DNA from: Larix kaempferi
Taxonomy: Eukaryota > Streptophyta > Pinopsida > Pinales > Pinaceae
Assembly: GCA_027924585.1 (NCBI GenBank)
Contig: BSBM01001448.1
Span: forward strand, 1-64,000
DNA length: 64,000 bases
Direction: 5' to 3'
A program made the position numbers and the translations under genes. Each line of letters begins with the position of its first letter. Position 1 is the stretch's first letter. Positions 54,338 to 64,000 of the stretch are shown one piece after another. The notes under the pieces are model-generated. The model had not been told where the DNA came from. It did no database searches and was given only the letters and a program-made list of their open reading frames with translations.

Positions 54338-55794
54338 CACTGCATGACCCATTTCGTACTCCATACATAGATGAAGTATTAGACAATGTTGGAGGGAATG
54401 AAGCGTACTCGTTCACTGGTGGATTTTCCGAATACCATAAGATCAGAATTGATACAACAGACAGGCACAAGACGACATTTGCCACAGAATGGGGCTCATT
54501 TCAGTACACAGTAATGCCCTTTGGTCTGAAGAACGCACCTGCTATTTTTTCAAGAGTAGTTGTTGCTGCATTCAAGGATTTCATCCATATAGTCTTAGAA
54601 GTATATTTTGATGATTGTACAGTATTTGGGTTGTTAAAGAACAATTATGCCAGTTTAAGATTTATGTTAGCGAAGTGTAGACAACATCAGATATCCATGA
54701 ACTTAAAGAAGATCATCTTCTGTGTTCCCTATGGAATTCTATTCGGACACATTGTTTGTAAATAGGGGCTAATGGTTGATCCAACTAAAATTGTAGTTAT
54801 TGTGAACTTACTAGTGCCTAATTCAGTAAAAACTACGCACTACATTGGGGCACACAGGCTATTAAAATAAACTCATCAAAGGATATGCACATATCACTGT
54901 GCCTATGGAAACATTGTGAAGAAAAGAAGTGAAGTTCATATGGATTGAAGAATTCCAGAAAGGACTAGACACATTGGAAGAAAGGATGGTAACTGCGCCT
55001 ATACTAGTTTTTCTAGATTGGATCAAACTTTTCCATGTACATGAAGATCCTTCATCCATCACACTTGGTGTTGTGCTAGATCAACCAGGTGAGGGAGGCA
55101 TTGACCATCCTATTGCATTCTCAAGCAGGAAACTATCCTCAACATAGAAGAATTACACTACAACAGAAAGAGAAGGTTTACCCATGGTGTACGCACTGCA
55201 AAAGTTAAGACACTATTTTCTAGGTGCGCACTTCTATATGTTTACTGACTACTTAACGTTGAAATACCTAGTCAATAAACCAATGTTAGGGGGAAGAATC
55301 TGTAGATGGTTACTACTCTTTCAAGAGTATAACCTTAAAATCAGTGTTAAGCCAAGAACGCTGAACTCAAGACCTGACCATCTTTCCAGAATTGAGTCAG
55401 GCGAAGAACCTACCAACCGAGAAGACAATCTACTAGAAGCGTAGTTGTTTGCTATTCAGATAACAGATGACTATTATAATGATATTGTAGAATTATTGAC
55501 TACAGAATTGGCACCTACAAATTTTACTATGCAGCCTAAGAAACAACTGGTAGTAAAAGCAGCTAACTTCACCATAATTGCAGGACAATTATACAAGCTA
55601 GGACCAGATGAAGTACTGCGCAGATGTGTGCTAGAACACGAGAAGCCATTGATACTGGATGAAGCACACTCAGGGGTGTCTAGAGGCGACTATGCAGGAA
55701 GAGCTATTGCGTAGAATATTCTGAGAGCAAGAGTATGGTGGCCTACACTCCATAAGGATTCAAAGGAACATTGCCGTAGTTGCGATGTTTGTCA
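54338..55794 (+). pseudogene. Gypsy D RT (right part), RNase H and integrase start
   Basis: HDPFRTPYIDEVLDN, YSFTGGFSEYHKI, VMPFGLKNAPAIFSRVV and VYFDDCTVFG (YFDD 54604-54615) complete the RT. The first catalytic Asp (usually YSFTDGF) is Gly. A TAG at 54763 and gaps near 54850 follow. RNase H: FHVHEDPSS, HPIAFSSRKLSS, then a TAG, then MVYALQKLRHYFLGAHF, TDYLTLKYL and SRPDHLSRI. The integrase zinc part: DEAHSGVSRGDYAGR, VWWPTLHKDSKEHCRSCDVCH, where Copia5 cuts it. Confidence 0.8.
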
Positions 55795-56351
55795 TGTTGA
55801 TGTATTTGTAACTTCAGAATGTATTTCATATATGTATATTGTATTCCTATAGAGATTTTATTATTCCTCTATACGGAAGTGTCGTCATTTATATTGTAAG
55901 TGTCGTAACTTATACTTGATGGGTTATTAGACCACCTTGTTGGGGTTGGCCCTGTATAAGTCATGTGGGTTAAAGGTTTATTAGAACACCCTATTGGGGG
56001 TCGGCCCTGTCAGCATTATGTTATGTGGTTAAGTTAAGTCCGACCTAGTAAACATTATTAGGCAAGTCAGGTCAAGTATAAATAGAGTGCGGGAGGCACT
56101 ATATTTGATCATTCTATCCTCACTCACACACTCATTGGAGAGTGGTGTACTAGTGGAGGAGGAGAAGCTGCTGCTAGGAGGACTATCTCTTGTACTTGGT
56201 TTGTATCATTGCTCTATCTATCTTTGAGGAAGTTTCGAGGTTTTTCACATTCTTGGTTTTCCCTGGTGAAACTCTGTGTCTCTTGTGTGCTTGCATTATT
56301 ATGTCCATGATTGATATGGTGTAGATATGCTGTACATGTTATTCTCTCAGT

Positions 56352-58126
56352 TGTAATGTCCCCTCTATCATACCAGCGTGATAGAGAGGATCATAGTGCT
56401 CAATCCGGGCAATTAGTCCTATATTCATTAAAATCAAACTCATTGATACAAGGACATGTACATGTGCATGCTATAGAACACAACAGAGATAAAGTAAATC
56501 ATGCTGATATATAACATACATTCAGCATTCTGTGACAGCCATTAAATAGAGACCTTGGCAGAATTATAAAAGATCATATGGTATGTATAAACTTTTAAAA
56601 ACATATAAAAGACATATGGAATGTATAATCATAAGAAAAACACAGTGGAATTTAATTCAATAGCACACCCAGCATTCATTCCATTATTCATCAAATGATA
56701 ATTGTCAAATTAACACAAGAGAATACTTATCTTATACAAAAGTAGTCCCACGCAACTGGCTATGCAACTGCAACGTTCCACCCAACCGTAGGCCAGTGTG
56801 CTCCTCAATCTCTCAGCATCACTGCCACCCCCGAGCTGGGCATGATCTCTACAAGGAACCAGAGAACAACAGACTCACACATAGCCAAGCATACACCAAG
56901 ATGAGCCAAGCCAATCTACAATTGGGTTTATCAGGCTACTAGGAGATGGAAAGGAAGAGTTGCTAAGCTAGTGAGCTCCAACACAGAGCCAGGGATAACC
57001 TTGCAAGATCTATATAGCTTGGCACCCACAATACCTACACACCCAGCACAAGGAAGTATTCTTTTCACTGCTGTGCAGTCCCTCAAGCCATACCTTCCCT
57101 ATCTAGTGCTCTCAGGGTATGCATAGAAGAGTAACCAAAGCCCTCTTGATCTTCTTGAGAGGTCGTCTCCCCCACTAGGTTTATCAAGCCACTTCTATCC
57201 ACTACCACTCCAACACTTCAACTCACAGGCTCAAACCAAGAGCAAGGATGCACATAACAGCAGAACGCCACTTGCTGGGCATGAGGAAAACGTTTTCCAT
57301 AGTGGGATGCATGAGATGGGGTTTCAACTAGCCCAGAAAAACGTGGGAACCCACAAAAACGAAATGGGAATTTGGTGAACAACCCAGGAAGCCAAATCCG
57401 TTTTTAGAAAAACGTCCTTGGACATTCAGGGGCAAAAACGACCTCCCTACAGTCCCCAAAACGTGGCCCTCCCTCTCCCAACTGTTATATACTGCAAAAA
57501 CGACTCCCAGGCATGGAAAAATGCAGTATTTAGATGAAAAACGTAAATGGAAAGACCCCAGCTAACTCCCCCTGCGTGAATGATCAAAGGCTCCCTGGTC
57601 AGAATGGCTTTGGGCACCATTTCCTGGGTGATTTCTTGCCCAAGGAGACAAAACACGAATTTCCAGGTTGATGGCTTGCCCATGCACGAAATTGGCTGCC
57701 ATACTTCTTCATTCCCAAGGCATTAACTGCCTTAACCAATTTCTTGGAAGAATTAAATGATTGGGTGCATGAGACAAAATGGTAGTTGGTGGTTCATGGG
57801 TTTCCTCATTGACACATGGATTAATACCATTGGCTCAAGGGTTTGAATAATTTCGCTCCCTTTTCCTTGTAGAGTCATGCCCCATCTCTTTTGTTGCATT
57901 GCATAGCCGGTTGTGGGTTTTTCCATTAAAATTCGTATTTACATGGTGTCTTATTTACATTGTGCCCATCTCGCACAAGAACCATGGGCATCTATTTTTA
58001 ATTGCCGATACATGAAACGCTAAATCAATGGTGGGGCCTTGGCCTTGAGCTCCTCACCATGATTAAATTACAATATTTACATCATTTACGGTTTAATACA
58101 AAGGGGGTCAAAATGGGGACATTACA
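56352..58126. mobile_element. 1,775-bp TG..CA element with 12-bp inverted ends
   Basis: It starts TGTAATGTCCCC and ends GGGGACATTACA, perfect reverse complements. TCAGT flanks it (56347-56351 and 58127-58131), and the uninterrupted LTRs of Copia3 have TCAGTTAAG or TCAATTAAG here. It codes for no recognised protein. The likeliest reading is a solo LTR with unusually long inverted ends. A small DNA transposon is the alternative. A hairpin CTCTATCA/TGATAGAG follows the left end. Confidence 0.75.
57285..57545. repeat. Cluster of AAAACG motifs and palindromes
   Basis: GGAAAACGTTTTCC (57285-57298) is a perfect palindrome. CGTTTTTAGAAAAACG (near 57399-57414) is another. AAAACG or AAAAACG also occurs near 57338, 57355, 57434, 57459, 57496 and 57538. 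About eight to nine copies lie within 260 bp of the 1,775-bp element. Confidence 0.65.
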
Positions 58127-58171
58127 TCAGTTAAGATCCTAGATCAGATTGAAATTTCTAAAAAACTAACA

Positions 58172-58183
58172 TGGTATCAAAGC
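58172..58183 (+). other. Copia5 primer binding site
   Basis: TGGTATCAAAGC differs by one base from the initiator-tRNA-Met complement. Directly after the LTR. Confidence 0.85.
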
Positions 58184-59338
58184 TAGCTTGAAAGAAGGCA
58201 TGGTATGGCATTTATGACACTTGTTGCACTTGTGAAGCTAGGGCTTGATATAGCAAAAAAATCATCATAGAAATTTCACTATAAATTCATTTTGGTGAAG
58301 TTTTAGGATCTAAAAATCTTACAGGTCGAAGATACAATCCCCATGTACCTTGTATCCGAAGGAGAGCCTCTAATTCGTTGTACTTTCAGATTTATGATCT
58401 GTACAATATAGGGTTTCTACCTCTTCCAAATCTCAGTCATAAATAGGTGGCCTAGGAAAAAAGGTCACAACTTGGGCTAGGAAACTCCAAATAAAAATTC
58501 ATAAAATGTGGAAGGTAGGGAATGGACTGTACTTGCATAGGTACGATTTCCAGAGGCCGAAATTGAGCCAGTGACATGTGGCACTCCATACAAGTTCGCT
58601 CTCCTGTTTTATCCCATAAACAGGTCACGTTGCGACACTTGGAATAACTCTCTCTCAGAAAATCCATTTGAGGTTAGACCTGTGGGGTTGGAAAGATAAT
58701 AGGTTAGGATACCAAAGGTAGAATTTTTAGACCCTGTAGATTAGAAATTTCAGAGTTACACTAGAAAAAATCAGGTGCATATTTCTGTCAAAACAGAATT
58801 GGATTTTGAGCACCTTCATTCATGGCTACGGGAATTTAGGGTTTCAGAGAAAGTTGGAATTTTTGTAATCGGAGAGCACGGCTGGATGCTCCTCACCAAA
58901 ATAGAAATTTAGAGACCAAGATCGAATTTATTGGTTGGGAAAAAGGCCGGGCTTGATCAAACCCTTGTTCGGACTTTGATCGGAAAGGTGAAAAATTAGG
59001 GCTTCTGCAAAAATAGGAATTTTTGAAAACTGTGACCATATCTGGAAGTTCCTTGGAAAAATTAAATTTTAGAGCTTTGGATCAAACTATTTGGTTGGGT
59101 GAAGCTCTGGGAAACTCAAATACTAATTCAGGGTCCTCCCTAGTGAATCCAAAATATTGAAAAGCAAATTTGAGGGGTGAAACTTTGCAGTTTTCAATTT
59201 CTGAGTATACCAGGTTGATCAGCTCATCAAGGCGCATCCTTCTATCCTTTCATAAGTTTGAAATTCAAAGTTTGAATTTTTAGGGTTTCTCTGACAAACC
59301 CTAATCCAGCTCCAGATCCAGTTTCTACAAATCAAGTG
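58184..59338 (+). other. Copia5 leader
   Basis: Non-coding, aligned with 19468-20624 in Copia3. It ends at the same exact junction AAATCAAGTG / GATTGGG. Confidence 0.7.
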
Positions 59339-59339
59339 G

Positions 59340-59470
59340 ATTGGGTTAATCCTAGAAGTGAATGGATTGGTCACCTGCATAAGTAAAGAAGTTCCAATTT
59401 CAGAGGGAGATGAGGCTAAGGCCTTACATAAGAATATTACAAGAAAATGCGACAGGTATGACTTACGGGT
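59340..59470 (+). pseudogene. Copia5 Gag N-terminal fragment
   Basis: IGLILEVNGLVTCISKEVP, then SEGDEAKALHKNI matches Copia3 and Copia4 Gag. As in Copia3, the ATG and first codons are missing and the match ends after about 43 codons. Confidence 0.65.
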
Positions 59471-60945
59471 ATGTTTCAAAATATGTTCATGATTAAGTTT
59501 ATGTTTGTCTTCATTAATATTAGTACAATCTTGATTAATTTTAGACTTGTCGTATCACCTTAATAAAAATATGAATGCATGATAGAAGATATTCATTGAT
59601 TAGGGTTTTTACACTTATGATTGTACTAATGCATTGTGGTGTCGTATGAGGTTGATGTTGTCCGCTAACATGAAAGGTACATCAAAAAGACAAATCATGT
59701 TCTAGTTCAAGAACATATGACAATGGTGACATGAAGACAAAGATTCATCCATTGTCATGGATCACATAGAAGATCTACTTACGAGGTATGTATAACTTGG
59801 TTCTATAATGGTTAACCTATGAGATATGTAGGTTACTAGCACAAGTCATTGAAGAGAACAAGAAGACATTATGCGGGTATGTTAGACATAACTAGCTAGC
59901 ATGCTAATCTAGGTATGTTTTTCCTATATCAAGTTAGAATCCTACCTTGTGTTAGGATCTCTTTTATAAGTATACATGGCATGATTGATAATGATTATTC
60001 ATTGAAGTTAGTAATCATGGGTTTAGGCATATTATGCTTCTTACTTTGATTAATGATATGACTAACCAGAAAAATCCTATGGTCAAATAGGAATATGCAT
60101 AAGTAAAAGAATTGTGATAAATTATCTGTGTATGAAATGATCTTGAACATACATGTTTAAGATTACTTAGAATCATAATGTTTTGATAGTATTAAGATTA
60201 TACTAATGAATGTATGATAATGCATGAGATCTAGAGGATAACACAATGATGATACTAGTAAGTATGCATAGTGATCGAGGATGGATATAAGTTCAAAGAC
60301 AGGTAATCCAGGAAGCAAAGATCAAGAGGGAGCACACTCCAGTAGTTCCTGCAAGGAAGCAAATATTGAGAGGGAGTCCACCCTACAACCAAACAAAGAT
60401 AAGTATTTGAATTGTCATTTCTTGCATACTTGTTTGTTTAAATAATATTGCTCAATGATGTATATGCTTATGTTCCTAGACTTAGGGTGTGTATTATGCA
60501 TATTAGAATAATTGCATTAATGAACAGTATACTACTAATATGCATGTGATGCGTAAGTGGCCTATCGCACTGTACAACATTCCATTGCTACTTATCTAGA
60601 ATGAAACCTCTTTGCTGACATGTTGGGAGTTGTGCACACTCTTAACAATGTTCTGGTAGAGATTGGAAGGCATCTAGAAAGTTACGGGATATGGATAAAT
60701 TTTTGTATTGAAGCATTGGCTAAGATAATTGCATGACTTTATGACATATGCCTTTATGTATAAGACTTGGTTCTGTAAAGTATGAGAAGTTTCTAATCAT
60801 GCAATTGAATTTGAATTGTAGGAAAGATCGTGTACAATCACCTACAAAAGAAGGACTACAACATTTGTTCCAGCAAACAAAATTCAAAAAAAACTATCTA
60901 TTGAAGATATTGAAGAATTTGAAGTTCTTAGGATTCAGGATGTAG
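59471..60945 (+). other. Unassigned 1.5-kb segment, second copy
   Basis: Aligns with 20758-22274. No reading frame. It includes GATCAAGAGGGAG (near 60321), which resembles the family purine tract. Confidence 0.5.
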
Positions 60946-62456
60946 TAATGGAAGAATGCCATGATCAAGGAATACCAGTTGATCATGAAGAATGATGTTT
61001 GGGATGTGGTCCCAAGACCTGAAGGGAAGTCTATTGTGACTTCCAAGTGGATCTATAAGATCAAGCATGCTGCAGATAGTAGCATAGAGAAATACAAAGC
61101 AAGGTTTGTAGCTTGTGGCTTCTCTCAGAAAGAGGGGATAGACTATGAAGAGACTTTTTCTACTGTATCCAGATACACTTTCATTAGATTAGTAATTGCT
61201 CTGGCTGCAGTGATGAAGTGGAAGATACACCAGATGGATGTCAAGATAGTCTTCTTGAATGGTGTAGTCGAGGAGGAAGTGTATGTGGAGCAGCGACTTG
61301 GTTTTGAGACACATGACAGGAAGTCATATGTGTGCAGGTTGAAGAAAGCCTTGTATGGCTTGAAGCAAGCTCCTAAGACTTGGTATGAAGTAGGATAGAC
61401 AACTTTCCATCCAGTTTGGGCTTTACCAATAGTAAAGCATATTCCAACCTTTACTACAAGGTTGAGGAAGGAAATCCAGTGATACTACTCTTGTATGTAG
61501 ATGGCCTGTTTATTACAGGTTATGATATATTAATTGTCGACACGAAGAGGAAGCTTGCTGCTGAGTTTGAGATGAAGGACTTGGGGATGATGCACTATTT
61601 CCTAAGCATGGAGGTGTGGCAGAGTGCAGATGGAGTCTTCCTTGGACAAGGGAAGTATGCAGTAGAAATCCTGAAGAGGTTCGGGATGATGGACTGCAAG
61701 GCCATGGCCACACCTATGGCATCGAACCTGAAGCTTTTGTGTGATGCTTCATATGATCCGGTTGGTTTCACGATGTATCGTCAGATGATTGGGTCCTTGA
61801 TGTACTTGATGAACACAAGATCATATATTTGCTTTCAGGTGAACACATTGAGCCAGTTTCTGACGGATCTGAGAGGTGTTCACCTGGTTGCTATAAAGCA
61901 TATTCTGAGGTACTTGAAGGGTACAATTAATTATGGGCTCAAGTATGATGTGAATCAAACGTTTAACCTGCAGGGTTATGTTGATTCAGATTGGGTAGGC
62001 AGTGCTGCAGATAGGAAGAGAACTTCTGGATGCTGCTTCAGTATGGGATCAGGTGTGATCTCTTGGTTTAGCAGGAAGCAGTCCTGCGTAGCACTGAGTA
62101 CGGCCGAAGTAGAGTATGTTGCAACTTGTTCGACTAGATGTGAGGAAGTATGGCTGAGGAAGCTACCATCTGAGTTATTTGATCTCCCGTTGGATGCTAC
62201 TGGTATCTATTGTGAAAACCAGAGTTGTGTAAAGTTGTATGAGAACCTAGTGTTCCATGATAGGTTGAAGCACATTGAGATCAAATATCACTATATCAGG
62301 GATATGGTGTAGAGAGGAGAAATGAAGCTCCTGAATGTTGTGACGGATGAGTAGGTTGTAGATGTGTTGACAAAACCACTAGCCAGAGTGAAGTTTGAAT
62401 ACTTCAGAGAGAGGCTTGGTGTTCTTCAGATTGAAAACACTTCGAGAAAGAAGTGA
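60946..62456 (+). pseudogene. Copia5 reverse transcriptase / RNase H
   Basis: RT: IMKNDVWDVVP, KWIYKIKHAADS, ARFVACGFSQKEG, MDVKIVFLNGVV and LYGLKQAPKTWY. A two-base insertion with TAG lies near 61387-61398. The next frame (from 61416) shows YVDG (61494-61505), where Gly replaces the second catalytic Asp. RNase H: GYVDSDW, SRKQSCVALSTAE, CENQSC and HIEIKYHYIRDMV, then TAG at 62310 and TAG near 62352, both at Gln positions. It ends TGA at 62454. Not active. Confidence 0.85.
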
Positions 62457-62570
62457 TGGACACATTTGTAGGAGCCATTCCAAGCATGGTGAGAGGAGGA
62501 TCCTTCCCATGGCTATGGATATAAGCACTGTGTCATGACTATCAGGATGATGCTCCAGTTACTGCTCCAT

Positions 62571-62920
62571 ATGCATCATGTTGGATGCTTTTTATGATCA
62601 GTTGGATCATGTATATGTATATGCATCATGCTGGATGCTTGTTATGATCAGTTGGATCATGTATATGTATATGCATCATGTTGGATGCTTGTTATGATCA
62701 GTTGGATCATGTATATGTATATGCATCATGTTGGATGCTTGGTATGATCAGTTGGATCATGTATATGTATATGCATCATGTTGGATGCTTGTTATGATCT
62801 CTTGGATAATGTATATGTATATGCATCATGTTGGATGCTTGGTATGATCAGTTGGATCATGTATATGTATATGCATCATGTTGGATGCTTGATTTGATTA
62901 GGTGGATCATGTATTTGTAT
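62571..62920 (+). repeat. Seven tandem 50-bp units, Copia5 3' region
   Basis: Exact 50-bp period at 62571, 62621, 62671, 62721, 62771, 62821 and 62871. Unit words are ATGCATCATGTTGGATGCTT, GTTATGATCAGTTGGATCAT and GTATATGTAT. The inner copies differ by 0-3 bases. The end copy diverges. Confidence 0.9.
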
Positions 62921-63400
62921 ATGTATGAGGTGGATACATTGTATGATTAGGTGGATCATGTATGTGATATGCATCAGGTAGATGCATGATATGTATCAGG
63001 TGGATACATTGTATGATCAGGTCGATCATGTATGTGATATGCATCAGGTAGATGCATGATATGTATCAGGTGGATACATTGTATGATCAGGTGGATCATG
63101 TATGTGATATGTGTTAGGTAGATACTTGGTATGCATCAGGTGGATGCATTGTATGATCAGGATGATCATAGATGACGAGCTTCATGATGTTGCTCCAGAT
63201 GATATGCATCAAGACGATGTAGTGACGATGATCAGGATGATCACGTATGATGAGTATCAGGATGATACTCTAGATGATGTACATCAGGATGATGTATTGT
63301 GTGATGATGATCAGTATGATCATGAGAATTAGGGTGATGCTTCATGCGATGATGATTAGTTGGATCATGAGTATCAGGTTGATACTTGGAGGTCAGAGAT
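62921..63400 (+). repeat. GTATCAGGTGGATACAT repeats, Copia5 3' region
   Basis: Units of about 75 bp made of ATGTATCAGGTGGATACATT, GTATGATCAGGTGGATCATG and TATGTGATATGCATCAGGTA, nearly identical at 62991 and 63060. They degenerate into GATGATCAGGATGAT words toward 63340. Confidence 0.8.
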
Positions 63401-63424
63401 GATATGTGGTAGGTTGTGCAAGTA

Positions 63425-63900
63425 GCATGTAATTAGTCCTAATAGATCTGAAAGGTTGAGTTGTGTGTTCGGAATCAGTCCTGGGATGAGGTTTTTCTAT
63501 GGAGACATGTAATTAATCCTGGAGATCCGAGAGGTTGAGCTGTGTGCTTGTAATAAGTCCTGGGATTCTCTTTAGAGATCTTGCCGGTTGTGCTGCGACA
63601 CATAAATGTTCTTGGGATTCTCTTTAAAGGTATTGTCTATTCACATGTAATCAGTCCTGGAGATCCAAGAGGTTGAGCTGTGTGCTCGTAATAAGTCCTG
63701 GGATGCTCTTTAGAGATCTTTCCGGTCGTGCTGCGGCACATAAATGTTCCTGGGATGCTCTTTAAAGGTATTGTGAAGGGGATGCATGTAATTATTCCTG
63801 GGAGATATTGCCGGTTGTCCTTAGGCACATAAATGTTCTTGGGATGCTCTTCTCAGGTATTGCATCAGCACATAAATCAGTCCTGAGAGATCACCCCTAT
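63425..63900 (+). repeat. CATGTAAT.AGTCCTGGAGATC repeats, Copia5 3' region
   Basis: Units start near 63429, 63508, 63645 and 63784. The shared words are GAGGTTGAGCTGTGTGCT, AATAAGTCCTGGGATGCTCTTTA and GCACATAAATGTTC. They occupy the place of the 24385-24900 repeats in Copia3, with partly shared words. Confidence 0.75.
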
Positions 63901-64000
63901 CAGACCGTTCGCACAGATGATGAAGACCTATAGGTGGTGGGCCTACATCCAGTATGAAAAAGGACTGGATTTGTAGAACTTCCTATGAGGAGTAGATCGG

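Larger units (their letters stand above)
43093..55794 (+). mobile_element. Gypsy D: truncated Ty3/gypsy element split by Gypsy E
   Basis: Left part 43093-44591 (end of protease, second capsid-like domain, start of RT). Right part 54338-55794 (rest of RT, RNase H, start of integrase). The two parts join in frame at the Gypsy E site (LTDASL then HDPF). The left edge abuts the Gypsy1 leader stub without an LTR. The right edge is the Copia5 insertion in the integrase zinc-finger region. Same family as Gypsy E, with lower identity. Confidence 0.8.
55795..58171 (+). repeat. Copia5 5' LTR, interrupted
   Basis: Positions 55795-56351 and 58132-58171 are the two parts, about 597 bp together, starting TGTTGATG and ending AACTAACA. 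The hairpin at 56081-56105 has one mismatch (AATAGAGTGC / GCACTATATT). Confidence 0.9.
55795..64000 (+). mobile_element. Copia5: Ty1/copia derivative, 3' LTR outside the window
   Basis: The 5' LTR is 55795-58171, split by a 1,775-bp element. The primer site is 58172-58183. The leader, gag fragment, 1.5-kb shared segment, RT/RNase H and tandem repeats follow in the same order as in Copia3. The last bases (GGACTGGATTTGTAGAACTTCC..) match Copia3 at 24983-25020, about 130 bp before its 3' LTR. The 3' LTR should start just outside. The target duplication cannot be tested. Confidence 0.9.

Noticed and set aside
57447-57683. 78-codon minus-strand frame in the 1,775-bp element
   Set aside because: No recognised domain; length is within chance for this composition.
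62571-62920. CRISPR-like regular repeats
   Set aside because: The 50-bp units are directly adjacent, with no unique spacers, and lie inside a plant copia element.

Overview
The window looks like gene-free intergenic DNA from a large plant genome. I found no host gene that I can defend. Almost everything from 5.3 kb to the right edge is LTR retrotransposon, nested up to three layers deep. A degraded LINE lies further left. Primer sites complementary to initiator-tRNA-Met (TGGTATCAGAGC type), plant Ty1/copia and Ty3/gypsy polyproteins, old elements with many stop codons, and solo LTRs fit a seed plant. A gymnosperm is my best guess, but this is inference from repeat style only.

Layout. 1-5.3 kb: AT-rich, with short duplications and a minus-strand LINE 3' end that encodes a decayed RNase H (3444-3950). 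5.35-43.09 kb: an old, integrase-less Ty3/gypsy family ('Gypsy1') in a head-to-tail array. It has a protease fragment, LTR A (6136-6857), internal unit 1, LTR B (29124-29799), internal unit 2, LTR C (42281-43000) and a leader stub. Unit 1 is broken by Copia1 (7159-13724, minus strand; one of its LTRs holds a 725-bp solo LTR) and by Copia2 (15530-26910), which itself holds Copia3 (18798-25832). Unit 2 is broken by Copia4 (30612-37961, minus strand, the best-preserved gag-pol) and by a 1,022-bp solo LTR (38379-39400). With the insertions removed, the two internal units are about 4.3 and 4.1 kb.

43.09-55.79 kb: a second Ty3/gypsy family. Gypsy D (43093-44591 and 54338-55794) is split inside its reverse transcriptase by the complete 9.7-kb Gypsy E (44592-54337). 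D is then cut in its integrase zinc-finger region by Copia5 (55795 to beyond the window), whose 5' LTR carries a 1,775-bp TG..CA element with 12-bp inverted ends (56352-58126).

How the parts relate. Copia3, Copia4 and Copia5 form one family. Copia4 has gag, protease, integrase, RT and RNase H. Copia3 and Copia5 have only a gag fragment plus RT/RNase H, so they look like derivatives mobilised in trans. They lack exactly one GT...AG segment present in Copia4, as if they came from spliced RNA. Copia2 has lost integrase and RT and carries an acidic Ser-rich reading frame.

Most unusual item: Gypsy E, supported by D, has a second capsid-like domain between protease and RT. E also has a Gag with five zinc-knuckle motifs, a Gln-rich linker and an RGG box. 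The boundaries of six insertions are supported by TG...CA ends and 5-bp target-site duplications: CCAAT, CTCAC, GAAGG, GATCG and TCAGT are exact, and CACTT/CACTG has one mismatch. GTTAT/GGTAT for Copia1 is also one mismatch.
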